DNA of 64,000 bases, taken from Streptomyces sp. 11x1. Its GTDB lineage: Bacteria > Actinomycetota > Actinomycetes > Streptomycetales > Streptomycetaceae. Positions 51,244 through 59,016 of this stretch are shown in pieces. The DNA lies in assembly GCF_032598905.1 (NCBI RefSeq), contig NZ_CP122458.1:6659001-6723000 (forward strand). Direction: 5' to 3'. How positions within the stretch are numbered: the stretch's first letter is position 1; the number at the start of each line of letters is the position of its first letter. A program made the position numbers and the translations under genes. Under the pieces are notes generated by a model that was not told the origin of the DNA, made no database searches, and saw only the letters and a list, made by a program, of their open reading frames with translations.

Positions 51244-52860
51244 TCACATCCGGAAGACGCCGAACTGGGGGTCACCCAGGGGCGCGTTGGCACAGGCGGT
51301 CAGGGCGAGGCCCAGGACCTGGCGGGTGTCGAGGGGGTCGATGACCCCGTCGTCCCAGAGCCGGGCGGTGGCGTAGTAGGCGTTGCCCTGGCGCTCGTAC
51401 TGGGCGCGGATCGGGTCCTTGAAGGACTCCTCGTCCTCGGCCGTCCACTCCTCGCCGCGTGCCTCCAGCTGGTCCCGCTTCACGGTCGCGAGGACGGACG
51501 CGGCCTGCTCGCCGCCCATCACGGAGATCTTGGCGTTCGGCCACATCCACAGGAAGCGCGGCGAATAGGCCCGGCCGCACATCGAGTAGTTGCCCGCGCC
51601 GTACGAGCCGCCGACCACGACCGTCAGCTTGGGGACGCGGGTGCAGGCCACCGCCGTCACCATCTTGGCGCCGTGCTTGGCGATGCCCCCGGCCTCGTAG
51701 TCCCGGCCGACCATGAAGCCGGAGATGTTCTGCAGGAAGACCAGCGGGATGCCGCGCTGGTCGCACAGCTCGATGAAGTGGGCGCCCTTCTGGGCGGACT
51801 CGGAGAAGAGGATGCCGTTGTTGGCGACGATCCCGACCGGGTGCCCGTGGATCCGGGCGAAACCGGTGACCAGGGTCTGCCCGAACTCCGCCTTGAACTC
51901 CGCGAACCGCGAGCCGTCGACCACGCGCGCGATGACCTCGCGGACGTCGTACGGGGTGCGGGAGTCGACCGGCACCGCGCCGTACAGCGTGTACGGGTCG
52001 ACCTTGGGCTCGACGGCCGGCTCGACCGACCAGGGCAGCGGGCCCCGGGCGGGCAGGGTGGAGACGATGGTCCGCACGATGCGCAGGGCGTGGGCGTCGC
52101 TCTCCGCGAGGTGGTCGGTGACTCCGGAGACCCGGGAGTGCACCTCGCCGCCGCCCAGTTCCTCGGCGGTGACGACCTCGCCGGTGGCGGCCTTCACCAG
52201 CGGCGGACCGCCCAGGAAGATCGTGCCCTGCCCCCGGACGATCACGGCCTCGTCGCTCATGGCGGGGACGTACGCGCCGCCCGCCGTGCACGACCCCAGC
52301 ACGGCGGCGATCTGCGGGATGCCCGCGCCCGACATCCGGGCCTGGTTGTAGAAGATCCGGCCGAAGTGCTCCCGGTCGGGGAAGACCTCGTCCTGCATGG
52401 GCAGGAAGGCGCCGCCGGAGTCGACGAGGTAGAGGCAGGGCAGCCGGTTCTCCAGGGCCACCTCCTGCGCGCGCAGGTGCTTCTTCACCGTCATCGGGTA
52501 GTAGGTGCCGCCCTTGACGGTGGCGTCGTTGGCGACGACCACGCACTCGCGGCCGGCGACCCGCCCGATCCCGGCGATCACCCCCGCCGCCGGTGCCTGC
52601 CCCTCGTACATCCCGTCGGCGGCCAGGGGCGCCAGCTCCAGGAACGGGGAGCCGGGGTCGAGGAGGGTGTCGACCCGGTCGCGCGGCAGCAGCTTGCCGC
52701 GTGCGGTGTGCCGGGCGCGCGCCTTCTCGCCGCCGCCGAGCCGGGCGGCGGCGAGCTTGCCGCGCAGCTCGTCCACCAGCGCGCGGTGGGCCTCCTCGTT
52801 GGCCCGCCAGGCTTCCGACGCGGGATCGTCCGCGCTGTGAAGCTCCGGTGCCTCGTGCAT
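51244..52860 (-). CDS. accD1: acyl-CoA carboxylase beta subunit (methylcrotonyl-CoA type)
   Basis: A 538-aa carboxyltransferase with both crotonase-like halves. Acyl-CoA side: [20 protein letters not shown]; biotin side: [20 protein letters not shown] and [20 protein letters not shown]. These match MCC beta more closely than propionyl-CoA carboxylase. It is first in the minus-strand operon and lies behind twin operators of the divergent TetR regulator. The symbol follows recollected S. coelicolor usage. Confidence 0.94.
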   Translation of the reverse strand: MHEAPELHSADDPASEAWRANEEAHRALVDELRGKLAAARLGGGEKARARHTARGKLLPRDRVDTLLDPGSPFLELAPLAADGMYEGQAPAAGVIAGIGRVAGRECVVVANDATVKGGTYYPMTVKKHLRAQEVALENRLPCLYLVDSGGAFLPMQDEVFPDREHFGRIFYNQARMSGAGIPQIAAVLGSCTAGGAYVPAMSDEAVIVRGQGTIFLGGPPLVKAATGEVVTAEELGGGEVHSRVSGVTDHLAESDAHALRIVRTIVSTLPARGPLPWSVEPAVEPKVDPYTLYGAVPVDSRTPYDVREVIARVVDGSRFAEFKAEFGQTLVTGFARIHGHPVGIVANNGILFSESAQKGAHFIELCDQRGIPLVFLQNISGFMVGRDYEAGGIAKHGAKMVTAVACTRVPKLTVVVGGSYGAGNYSMCGRAYSPRFLWMWPNAKISVMGGEQAASVLATVKRDQLEARGEEWTAEDEESFKDPIRAQYERQGNAYYATARLWDDGVIDPLDTRQVLGLALTACANAPLGDPQFGVFRM

Positions 52861-52879
52861 CCTGCGAACCCCTCACCTT

Positions 52880-52895
52880 GTTAATGAGCGTTAAC
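52880..52895. promoter_or_regulatory. TetR-type operator 1
   Basis: GTTAATGAGCGTTAAC, a near-palindrome of form GTTAA-Y-G-NN-CGTTAAC. It lies 20 bp upstream of the carboxylase beta start, where a bound repressor would block that promoter. Confidence 0.75.
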
Positions 52896-52908
52896 GCATT
52901 TCCTTCAG

Positions 52909-52924
52909 GTTAACGACCGCTAAC
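52909..52924. promoter_or_regulatory. TetR-type operator 2
   Basis: GTTAACGACCGCTAAC, a second copy of the same dyad 29 bp from the first. It overlaps the candidate -35 of the TetR gene, implying autoregulation. Confidence 0.75.
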
Positions 52925-52947
52925 CTCCCTGTCTAGAATTGCTCCCA
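52910..52947 (+). promoter_or_regulatory. promoter of the TetR gene, probably leaderless
   Basis: TTAACG (52910-52915) and TAGAAT (52934-52939) are 18 bp apart. The -10 ends only 7 nt before the ATG, so transcription should begin at or next to the start codon. No ribosome site is present between them. Confidence 0.6.
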
Positions 52948-53546
52948 TGACCACCAGAACCGACGCCCCCACCCGTCGCGAGCAGATCCTCAAGGAGGCC
53001 GCGCGGCTCTTCGCCGAGCGCGGCTTCCACGGTGTCGGCGTCGACGAGATAGGCGCCGCCGTGGGGATCAGCGGTCCCGGTCTCTACCGGCACTTCGCCG
53101 GCAAGGACGCGATGCTCGCCGAGCTGCTGGTCGGCATCAGTGGGCAGCTCCTGACGGGTGCGAAGCGGCGGCTGGCGGAGGCCGACGGGGGGCCGCCCGA
53201 GGCGGTCCTCGATTCGCTCATCGAGGGGCACATCGACTTCGCCCTGGACGACCGCCCCCTGATCACCCTGCACGACCGTGAGCTGGACCGCCTGCGCGAC
53301 AGCGACCGCAAGCTGGTCCGCCAGCTCCAGCGCCAGTACGTCGAGCTGTGGGTGCAGGTGGTGCGCGAAGTCCACCCGGGCCTCACGGAGCCGGCCGCCC
53401 GCTCGGCCGTGCACTCGGTCTTCGGCCTGCTGAACTCCACGCCGCACCTTGGCCGCCCCGGCTCCCTCCCGGGTCGGACGGCCATGGCGGAGCTGCTGCA
53501 CCGGATGGCGAGGGGGGCCTTCGGGGCCGCTGCTGCGCAGGAGTGA
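52947..53546 (+). CDS. TetR-family regulator of the leucine/acyl-CoA operon
   Basis: A 199-aa TetR protein. HTH at residues about 12-58 (REQILKEAARLFAERGFHGV; AAVGISGPGLYRHFAGKDAM). The C-terminal ligand domain has the all-helical character of the family, with VRQLQRQYVELWVQVVREVH. It is divergent from the carboxylase-lyase-dehydrogenase operon and sits beside two matching dyads, so it should repress both. An acyl-CoA of the pathway is the likely inducer (inference). Confidence 0.92.
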   Translation: MTTRTDAPTRREQILKEAARLFAERGFHGVGVDEIGAAVGISGPGLYRHFAGKDAMLAELLVGISGQLLTGAKRRLAEADGGPPEAVLDSLIEGHIDFALDDRPLITLHDRELDRLRDSDRKLVRQLQRQYVELWVQVVREVHPGLTEPAARSAVHSVFGLLNSTPHLGRPGSLPGRTAMAELLHRMARGAFGAAAAQE

Positions 53547-53603
53547 CGAGCGTTACGGGGGGAGGGGTCTGGACGGGCTTCCCTACCCGCCGGTACGGTT
53601 GCC

Positions 53604-53619
53604 TGAGCAAGCGCTTAGC
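53604..53619. promoter_or_regulatory. candidate operator upstream of the second acyl-CoA dehydrogenase
   Basis: TGAGCAAGCGCTTAGC contains the perfect 8-bp dyad AAGCGCTT and near-symmetric flanks. It resembles the AGCAAG-NN-CTTGCTT sites of KstR2-like TetR regulators of acyl-CoA catabolism. It lies 65-80 bp before the gene. Confidence 0.5.
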
Positions 53620-53682
53620 CGACTCGGATGCGTCCGGTGGGGCGCTGGGCACATCCGAAAGCACTCAGGTGGAGGTGACGGC

Positions 53683-54840
53683 GTGCGCCGTACGGTGTTC
53701 AACGAGGATCACGAGGCGTTCCGGGAGACCCTCCGTGCCTTCATCGAGGCCGAGGTCGTGCCCGTCTACGACGAGTGGCTCGCCGCGGGCCAGGCGCCGC
53801 GCGAGTTCTACTACAAGCTCGCCGAGCTCGGCGTCTTCGGCATCCGCGTCGACGAGGAGTACGGCGGCGCCGGCATCGACTCCTACAAGTTCGAGGCCGT
53901 CCTGTACGAGGAGACCGCCCGCGCGGGCATCACCTTCGGCGGCTCCGGCGTGCACGTGCTGCTCGGCCTGCCCTACATCAAGCTGCTCGCCACCGACGAG
54001 CAGAAGAAGCGCTACCTGCCGAAGTTCTGCTCCGGCGAGGAGATGTGGGCCATCGCGATGACCGAGCCGGGCACCGGCTCCGACCTCGCGGGCATGCGCA
54101 CCACCGCCAAGCTCTCCGAGGACGGCACGCACTACGTCCTCAACGGCGCCAAGACCTTCATCACCGGCGGCGTCCACGCCGACCGCATGATCGTGTGCGC
54201 CCGTACGTCCTCCCCGACCAAGGAGGACCGCCGCCACGGCATCTCCCTCTTCGTCGTGGACACCAAGGCCGAGGGCTACTCGGTCGGCCGCAAGCTCGAC
54301 AAGCTCGGCCTGAAGACCTCCGACACCGCCGAGCTGGCGTTCGTCGACGTCAAGGTGCCCGTCGAGGACCTCCTCGGCGAGGAGAACAAGGGCTTCTACT
54401 ACCTCGGCCACAACCTCGCCTCCGAGCGCTGGGGCATCGCCTACGGCGCCTACGCGCAGGCCAAGGCGGCCATACGGTTCGCCAAGCAGTACGTGCAGGA
54501 GCGCGTCGTCTTCGGCCAGCCCGTCGCCGCCTTCCAGAACACCAAGTTCGAGCTGGCCGCCTGCCAGGCCGAGGTCGACGCGGCCGAGGCCGTCGCCGAC
54601 CGCGCCACGGAGGCCCTCGACGCCGGTGAGCTGACACCCGCCGAGGCCGCCAGCGCCAAGCTGTTCTGCACCGAGGTCGCCCACCGCGTCATCGACCGCT
54701 GCCTCCAGCTGCACGGCGGCTACGGCTTCATGAACGAGTACCCGATCGCCCGCCTGTACGCGGACAACCGCGTCAACCGCATCTACGGCGGCACCAGCGA
54801 GATCATGAAGACGATCATCGCCAAGGACATGGGTCTGTAG
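53683..54840 (+). CDS. acyl-CoA dehydrogenase
   Basis: A 385-aa flavin dehydrogenase. AIAMTEPGTGSDLAGMRTTA is the FAD loop and LQLHGGYGFMNEYPIARLYA with IYGGTSEIMKTIIAKDMGL the C-terminal signatures. Catalytic base probably the Glu of GGTSE. The sequence is closer to FadE/butyryl-CoA-type enzymes than to the isovaleryl gene at 47 kb. GTG at 53683 is chosen for GGAGGTGA just upstream. The adjacent downstream thioesterase gene suggests fatty-acyl-CoA handling. Confidence 0.92.
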   Translation: MRRTVFNEDHEAFRETLRAFIEAEVVPVYDEWLAAGQAPREFYYKLAELGVFGIRVDEEYGGAGIDSYKFEAVLYEETARAGITFGGSGVHVLLGLPYIKLLATDEQKKRYLPKFCSGEEMWAIAMTEPGTGSDLAGMRTTAKLSEDGTHYVLNGAKTFITGGVHADRMIVCARTSSPTKEDRRHGISLFVVDTKAEGYSVGRKLDKLGLKTSDTAELAFVDVKVPVEDLLGEENKGFYYLGHNLASERWGIAYGAYAQAKAAIRFAKQYVQERVVFGQPVAAFQNTKFELAACQAEVDAAEAVADRATEALDAGELTPAEAASAKLFCTEVAHRVIDRCLQLHGGYGFMNEYPIARLYADNRVNRIYGGTSEIMKTIIAKDMGL

Positions 54841-54890
54841 GGACCGGGTCTGTAAAGCACCGGAAACCGCTGCACAGTACAACTGACCCC

Positions 54891-55826
54891 ATGAGTCAGC
54901 CAGCACTTCAGTCTCTCCTCGATCTGCTCGACCTGGAGCAGATCGAGGAGAACATCTTCCGCGGCCAGTCCCGGCCCGCCATCGTCCCCCGGGTCTTCGG
55001 CGGGCAGGTCGCCGCCCAGGCGCTCGTCGCCGCCGGCCGGACGGTCTCCGCCGACCGACTGCCGCACTCCCTCCACGCGTACTTCCTGCGCATCGGCGAC
55101 GCCGGCGCGCCCATCGTCTACACCGTGGAGCGGATGAACGACGGCCGCTCCTTCACCGCGCGCCGCGTCGTCGCCGTCCAGCACGGCCAGCCGATCTTCG
55201 CCCTCTCCGCGTCCTTCCAGCGGTACGAGGACGGCCTCGACCACCAGGCCCCGATGCCCGCCGCGCCCGACCCGGAGACCCTGCCGACCGCCGAGGAACG
55301 CCTCCCGGCGTACGGCCTCGACCCGGCCGTGGTGGAGAAGATGCTGGAGGCCCGCGCCGCCGTCGACCTGCGTCACGTGGAGGACCCGCCCTACGGCCGC
55401 TACGGCGAGCCCCGCGAACCCCACTCCCAGGTCTGGTTCCGCGCCAACGGCAAGCTCGACGGTGTTGTTGACGAACCCCTGCTGCACGTCGTGCTCGCCA
55501 CCTACGTCTCCGACATGACGCTGCTCGACTCGATCCTGCTCGCGCACGGACGCGGCGGCTGGGCCGTCGGGGACGTCGTCGGCGCCTCGCTCGACCACGC
55601 CATGTGGTTCCACCGGCCCTTCCGCGCCGACGAATGGCTCCTGTACGACCAGGAGTCACCGTCGGCGGCGGCCGGCCGGGGCCTCGGCCAGGGCCGGATC
55701 TACACCCAGGACGGCCGACTCGCGATCTCCGTGATCCAGGAGGGTGTCGTCCGCGTCCCGAGAGGGCGGCCGAAAGAGCCGGCGGAGCCGAGGGAGCCGG
55801 GGGAGCCCGGGGCTACTCCCCGCTGA
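54891..55826 (+). CDS. tesB: acyl-CoA thioesterase II
   Basis: A 311-aa double-hotdog TesB-type thioesterase. First half: IFRGQSRPAIVPRVFGGQVA and HSLHAYFLRIGD; second half: ATYVSDMTLLDSILLAHG and SLDHAMWFHRPFRADEWLLY, with the catalytic Asp, Ser/Thr and Gln/Glu positions conserved. It hydrolyses medium and long acyl-CoA. It follows the dehydrogenase by 50 nt. The C-terminus is a Pro/Glu/Arg-rich tail that overlaps the convergent gene by 14 nt. Confidence 0.92.
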   Translation: MSQPALQSLLDLLDLEQIEENIFRGQSRPAIVPRVFGGQVAAQALVAAGRTVSADRLPHSLHAYFLRIGDAGAPIVYTVERMNDGRSFTARRVVAVQHGQPIFALSASFQRYEDGLDHQAPMPAAPDPETLPTAEERLPAYGLDPAVVEKMLEARAAVDLRHVEDPPYGRYGEPREPHSQVWFRANGKLDGVVDEPLLHVVLATYVSDMTLLDSILLAHGRGGWAVGDVVGASLDHAMWFHRPFRADEWLLYDQESPSAAAGRGLGQGRIYTQDGRLAISVIQEGVVRVPRGRPKEPAEPREPGEPGATPR

Positions 55827-56607
55827 GCCCCGCCTGCTCCAGCAGGTACGCCGACATCGGGTCGTAGTGGCGCGGGCTGACCACGTGGTCGTCCAGGGGC
55901 ACCACGACCTGGAGGGTGCCCTCGGACTCGCCGAGGAAGAGGGCCGGGTCGTTGGAGTCCGCGTACCCGACGGAATCGATGCCGAGCTGGCCGGCGCAGC
56001 CTGCCCACCCGTGGTCGGCGACGACCAGGTCGGGCAGCGGGTGCCCGGCGCCCTCCAGGCCCCGCAGGATGGCGCGCATCGGCTCGGGGGAGTGGGTGTG
56101 CCACAGGGTGGCGCCGTGTTCGAGGACGGCCACGTCCGCGAACTGCATGACGTACCCCTCCTCCGTCTGCAGGCCGTCCGGGATGACGACGATCTCGCAG
56201 CCGGCCGCGCGCAGTGCCCGCGCGGTCTCGCTGTGCACCTGCAGCAGGCCGCCGGGGTGTCCGGTGGCCAGCAGCACGCGCTGCCCGCCCTCCGCCGCCT
56301 TGCGCAGCCGCGCCGCCATGCGCTCCAGCGCGTCGACCGTCAGATCCGGGTCGATGGTGTCCTGGCCGTAGCGGTGCCCCGGGTCGTCGTTCACACCGAC
56401 GCGCTCCGCCATCACGGCCAGCACGTCCTGCTCATCGGTCCAGCGGTCCCCGAGCTCCAGGCCGAGCCAGTAGTGGCGGTTGCCGTTGGCCAGTTCGCGG
56501 TAGTGGGAGAGGTTGTTCTCGCGCGGCGTGGCGACGTCGCCCGCGATACGCGTCCGTACGAGGTGCTCGACGAGCTCGGCGCGGCTGGGGGTCCCGGATA
56601 TCGGCAT
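55813..56607 (-). CDS. phosphatase-like conserved protein
   Basis: A 264-aa soluble actinobacterial protein. It shows HYWLGLELGDRW, then LLATGHPGGLLQVHSETARA (a Gly/His-rich strand-loop), VLEHGATLWHTHSPEPM, and VVADHGWAGCAGQLGIDSVG. Streptomyces homologues are often annotated phosphatase, but I cannot see a standard catalytic motif; the several HG/HT/DHGW motifs suggest a metal-binding site. ATG at 56607 chosen. It converges on tesB and is separated by about 60 bp from the next gene on the same strand. Confidence 0.75.
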   Translation of the reverse strand: MPISGTPSRAELVEHLVRTRIAGDVATPRENNLSHYRELANGNRHYWLGLELGDRWTDEQDVLAVMAERVGVNDDPGHRYGQDTIDPDLTVDALERMAARLRKAAEGGQRVLLATGHPGGLLQVHSETARALRAAGCEIVVIPDGLQTEEGYVMQFADVAVLEHGATLWHTHSPEPMRAILRGLEGAGHPLPDLVVADHGWAGCAGQLGIDSVGYADSNDPALFLGESEGTLQVVVPLDDHVVSPRHYDPMSAYLLEQAGLSGE

Positions 56608-56668
56608 GCGTCCATTGTGAGGCAGACGACAGCGGGAGTCGCGGGCGTCCCGCCCGCTGCGACCCGCG

Positions 56669-57217
56669 TCACTCCGCACGGCGTTCGGGGAGCACCGCCT
56701 CGACCGTGGCGATCCGTCGGGCGAGGTCACCGGCGGGAACGTCGACCAGCTCGTGGCCGAAGGCGCGGTAGGTGTCCTCGTGGATCCGCTCGAACTCCAA
56801 CGACTGCCGGAAACTGATGCGGCGTGCGGCGGTGGGTTCGCAGAACCCCAGGTTGCGGACGAAGAACACCTGCCGTTCGTAAACACCCTGGGTGGTGACC
56901 CGTTCGACCTCTGCGGTCAGCGCCGAGGACGGCACCCGGCCCTGGTAGGTGGCGAGCGCGAGCGTGCACAGCGGCGAACGGTCGTACAGCTGCACGGCGT
57001 CGGCCGTCGGGGCCGTCAACTGCCGCCGCTTCTGCAGCGCGACGATCTCGTCGACGAACGACTCCCGGGTCCACGGCTCGTCCTCGCCGCGCGCCTGCGC
57101 CCACGCGATGACATCGGTGGCGGCCTCCTCGACGACCGTGTGACCGCATGCGGCCAGGCCCCGCAGGAGGGTCGTCTTGCCCGCGCCGGGAGTGCCGGTG
57201 AGTACGTATCTGCGCAT
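56669..57217 (-). CDS. AAA-type ATP-binding protein (nucleotide kinase-like)
   Basis: A 182-aa P-loop protein: TGTPGAGKTTLLRGLAACGH (residues 8-27) with VVEEAATDVIAW, the pattern of the AAA_28/NadR-like ATPases. DRSPLCTLALATYQGR is the lid-side DR motif and ENFERIHEDTYR-type residues (LEFERIHEDTYRAFGHELVD) lie near the end. It may phosphorylate a small molecule or nucleotide; the substrate is not known. Start ATG at 57217. Confidence 0.85.
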   Translation of the reverse strand: MRRYVLTGTPGAGKTTLLRGLAACGHTVVEEAATDVIAWAQARGEDEPWTRESFVDEIVALQKRRQLTAPTADAVQLYDRSPLCTLALATYQGRVPSSALTAEVERVTTQGVYERQVFFVRNLGFCEPTAARRISFRQSLEFERIHEDTYRAFGHELVDVPAGDLARRIATVEAVLPERRAE

Positions 57218-57273
57218 GCCGCCCAGGCTAGGTTCCCCTCGGCCGCGGCTGCTCGCCGCACGCGGCTCTCGTC

Positions 57274-58890
57274 TCACCCGTCGCGCAGCGCGAACCACAA
57301 CTCCATGCGGACGTCCGGGTCGTCGAGGTCCGCCGCCAGCAACGTGGCGCAGCGGGCGATGCGTTGGCGGACCGTGTTGCGGTGGACGGACAGGGCGACG
57401 GCCGTGCGGTCCCAACTGCCGTGCAGGGACAGCCAGGTGCGCAGGGTCTCGGTGAGCGCGGCGGCGCCCGGGGCGGCGGTGACCGGGGCCAGCAGGGCCT
57501 CGGCGTGGGCGGTCGCCTCGTCCGGCGGCACGAGTCGGGCCAGCGTCGTCGGGAGGCCGTGCCGGACCAGCGCCGTCCGGGTGGCCCTGGCGCGGGCCAG
57601 CGCGCGGGCCGCCTGCACGTCGGCGGTCGGCCACGCGTGCGGCTCGGCGGGGGCGCTGACGCCGCAGATCCAGCCCGGCTGCTCGGCGATCTCGCGGTCG
57701 GCGGGGACGAGGACGCGTACGACGTCGCCGTGGGCGTCGACCAGGGGCGAGCCGAGAGCGGCTCCGAGCGAGGCCGCGGCGAGGGCCTCCGGCCGGGGGG
57801 TGCCGTCGGTGAGGCGGGCGTGGACGACGTGCCAGTGGGTGCCTGGGCCCAGGAGGGGCGCGGCCTCCTGCGGTTCGGCGCCGAGCAGGAGTCGGACCAG
57901 GGCCGAGGTGCGGGCCGCGCCGGTGCCGATCTGGCGTTCGCCGGTGAGGAGGGAGAGGAGCACGGCGGCGACCGAGGCGATGGTGTGGTCGCCGGGGGCC
58001 CGGTGCGCGGTGGCCACGCCGAGGGTGAAGCCGTTGCCTCCGGTGGTGAGGGTGTAGGCGGCGAGGTGGGTGCCGTTGACCGTGTCGGTCGCGGAGGTGG
58101 GGGGTGGCGTGCGCGGGGAGGGGGAGGGGGAGAGGGGCTGGGGTGCGTTGGCGGGTGCGGGTGCGTGGGGGCTGGTCGCGCCCACGCGGCGGAGCCGCAT
58201 ATGACGCGGCCCCGCGCCCCTGGGTGGGCCGGGGCGGACCACGGTTGCCAGGGCTGCCAGGCCTTGGTGGACGGGTTCGCCGTACTCCCGCCCTGCCGCT
58301 GCCAGTTCCGTGCCCTCCGGGCCGTACAGGACCGCTCGGCCCGAGACGCGCCGGGCCAGTTGGCGCAGGACCGCGTGGACCGGGTCGGGGCGGGACGCGG
58401 CTGCCGCCAGGGCCTGCTGGGCCTCTGTCACGCGGCGGAGCTCGGCGTGGCGGGCGAGGGCCATCAGCTGCCAGACCGCGCGGGCCACGCCCGAGAAGGT
58501 CGTCCGCGGCGGGACCTCGATCAGGGGCAGGCCGTAGGAGTCGCAGGACGCGACCAGGGCTCTGGGGACGCTGTCGTGGACCGGGGCGACGCCGAAGCCG
58601 AGGGCCGCGCCGCCCGCCGCGACGATGCGTGAGACGTAGTCGTCGAAGTAGGTGCCCGACCCGGCCGCCTCCGGGATGTGGACGCCGGCTGTGAGCAGCA
58701 GCTCGCCGCCGAGCAGATACGGATACGGGTCCGACATCTCCGAGGTGTGCGCCCAGTGGACCGCCGCGCCCGCGTCCACCGGCCCGGCGATCTGCCGCAG
58801 GCCCAGGTCGTCGCGGGCCAGCAGCGCGGAGAGGAGGACGGGCGGGGTGGGCGGGACCGACGGGGCCGGTGGGGCGGACGGGTCCGGCAT
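57274..58890 (-). CDS. PucR-family transcriptional regulator
   Basis: A 538-aa regulator. The N-terminal PucR domain (residues about 20-150) has LLARDDLGLRQIAG and ELLLTAGVHI; a GGDEF-like middle region follows; the C-terminal HTH_30 is LHGSWDRTAVALSVHRNTVR (about 490-510). Residues about 218-260 are an unusual Pro/Arg/Ser-rich insert encoded by a dispersed DNA repeat. ATG at 58890 is chosen for GGAAGGAA upstream. It is divergent from a symporter-agmatinase operon, its most likely target. PucR proteins often sense purine or other nitrogen catabolites. Confidence 0.9.
   Translation of the reverse strand: MPDPSAPPAPSVPPTPPVLLSALLARDDLGLRQIAGPVDAGAAVHWAHTSEMSDPYPYLLGGELLLTAGVHIPEAAGSGTYFDDYVSRIVAAGGAALGFGVAPVHDSVPRALVASCDSYGLPLIEVPPRTTFSGVARAVWQLMALARHAELRRVTEAQQALAAAASRPDPVHAVLRQLARRVSGRAVLYGPEGTELAAAGREYGEPVHQGLAALATVVRPGPPRGAGPRHMRLRRVGATSPHAPAPANAPQPLSPSPSPRTPPPTSATDTVNGTHLAAYTLTTGGNGFTLGVATAHRAPGDHTIASVAAVLLSLLTGERQIGTGAARTSALVRLLLGAEPQEAAPLLGPGTHWHVVHARLTDGTPRPEALAAASLGAALGSPLVDAHGDVVRVLVPADREIAEQPGWICGVSAPAEPHAWPTADVQAARALARARATRTALVRHGLPTTLARLVPPDEATAHAEALLAPVTAAPGAAALTETLRTWLSLHGSWDRTAVALSVHRNTVRQRIARCATLLAADLDDPDVRMELWFALRDG
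58143..58225. repeat. dispersed repeat, copy 4, inserted in frame in the PucR gene
   Basis: GGCGGGTGCGGGTGCGTGGG, then GGCTGGTCGCGC and a variant centre CCACGCGGCGGAGCCGCATA, then CCCCGCGCCCCTGGG. The flank and right end are shared with the copies at 7.9, 37.6 and 44 kb. It falls within coding sequence and keeps the frame open. Confidence 0.75.
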
Positions 58891-59016
58891 GGTGTGCGTT
58901 CCTTCCATCCGGCACGGCTCCAATGGATGAAACGTACACTTCGCAGTCGCTTTCCGGCCACCTAGTGTCAGTGCCCATCACCCGCCACCGAGCGTGCGCG
59001 AAGGAGGCCTCTCACC

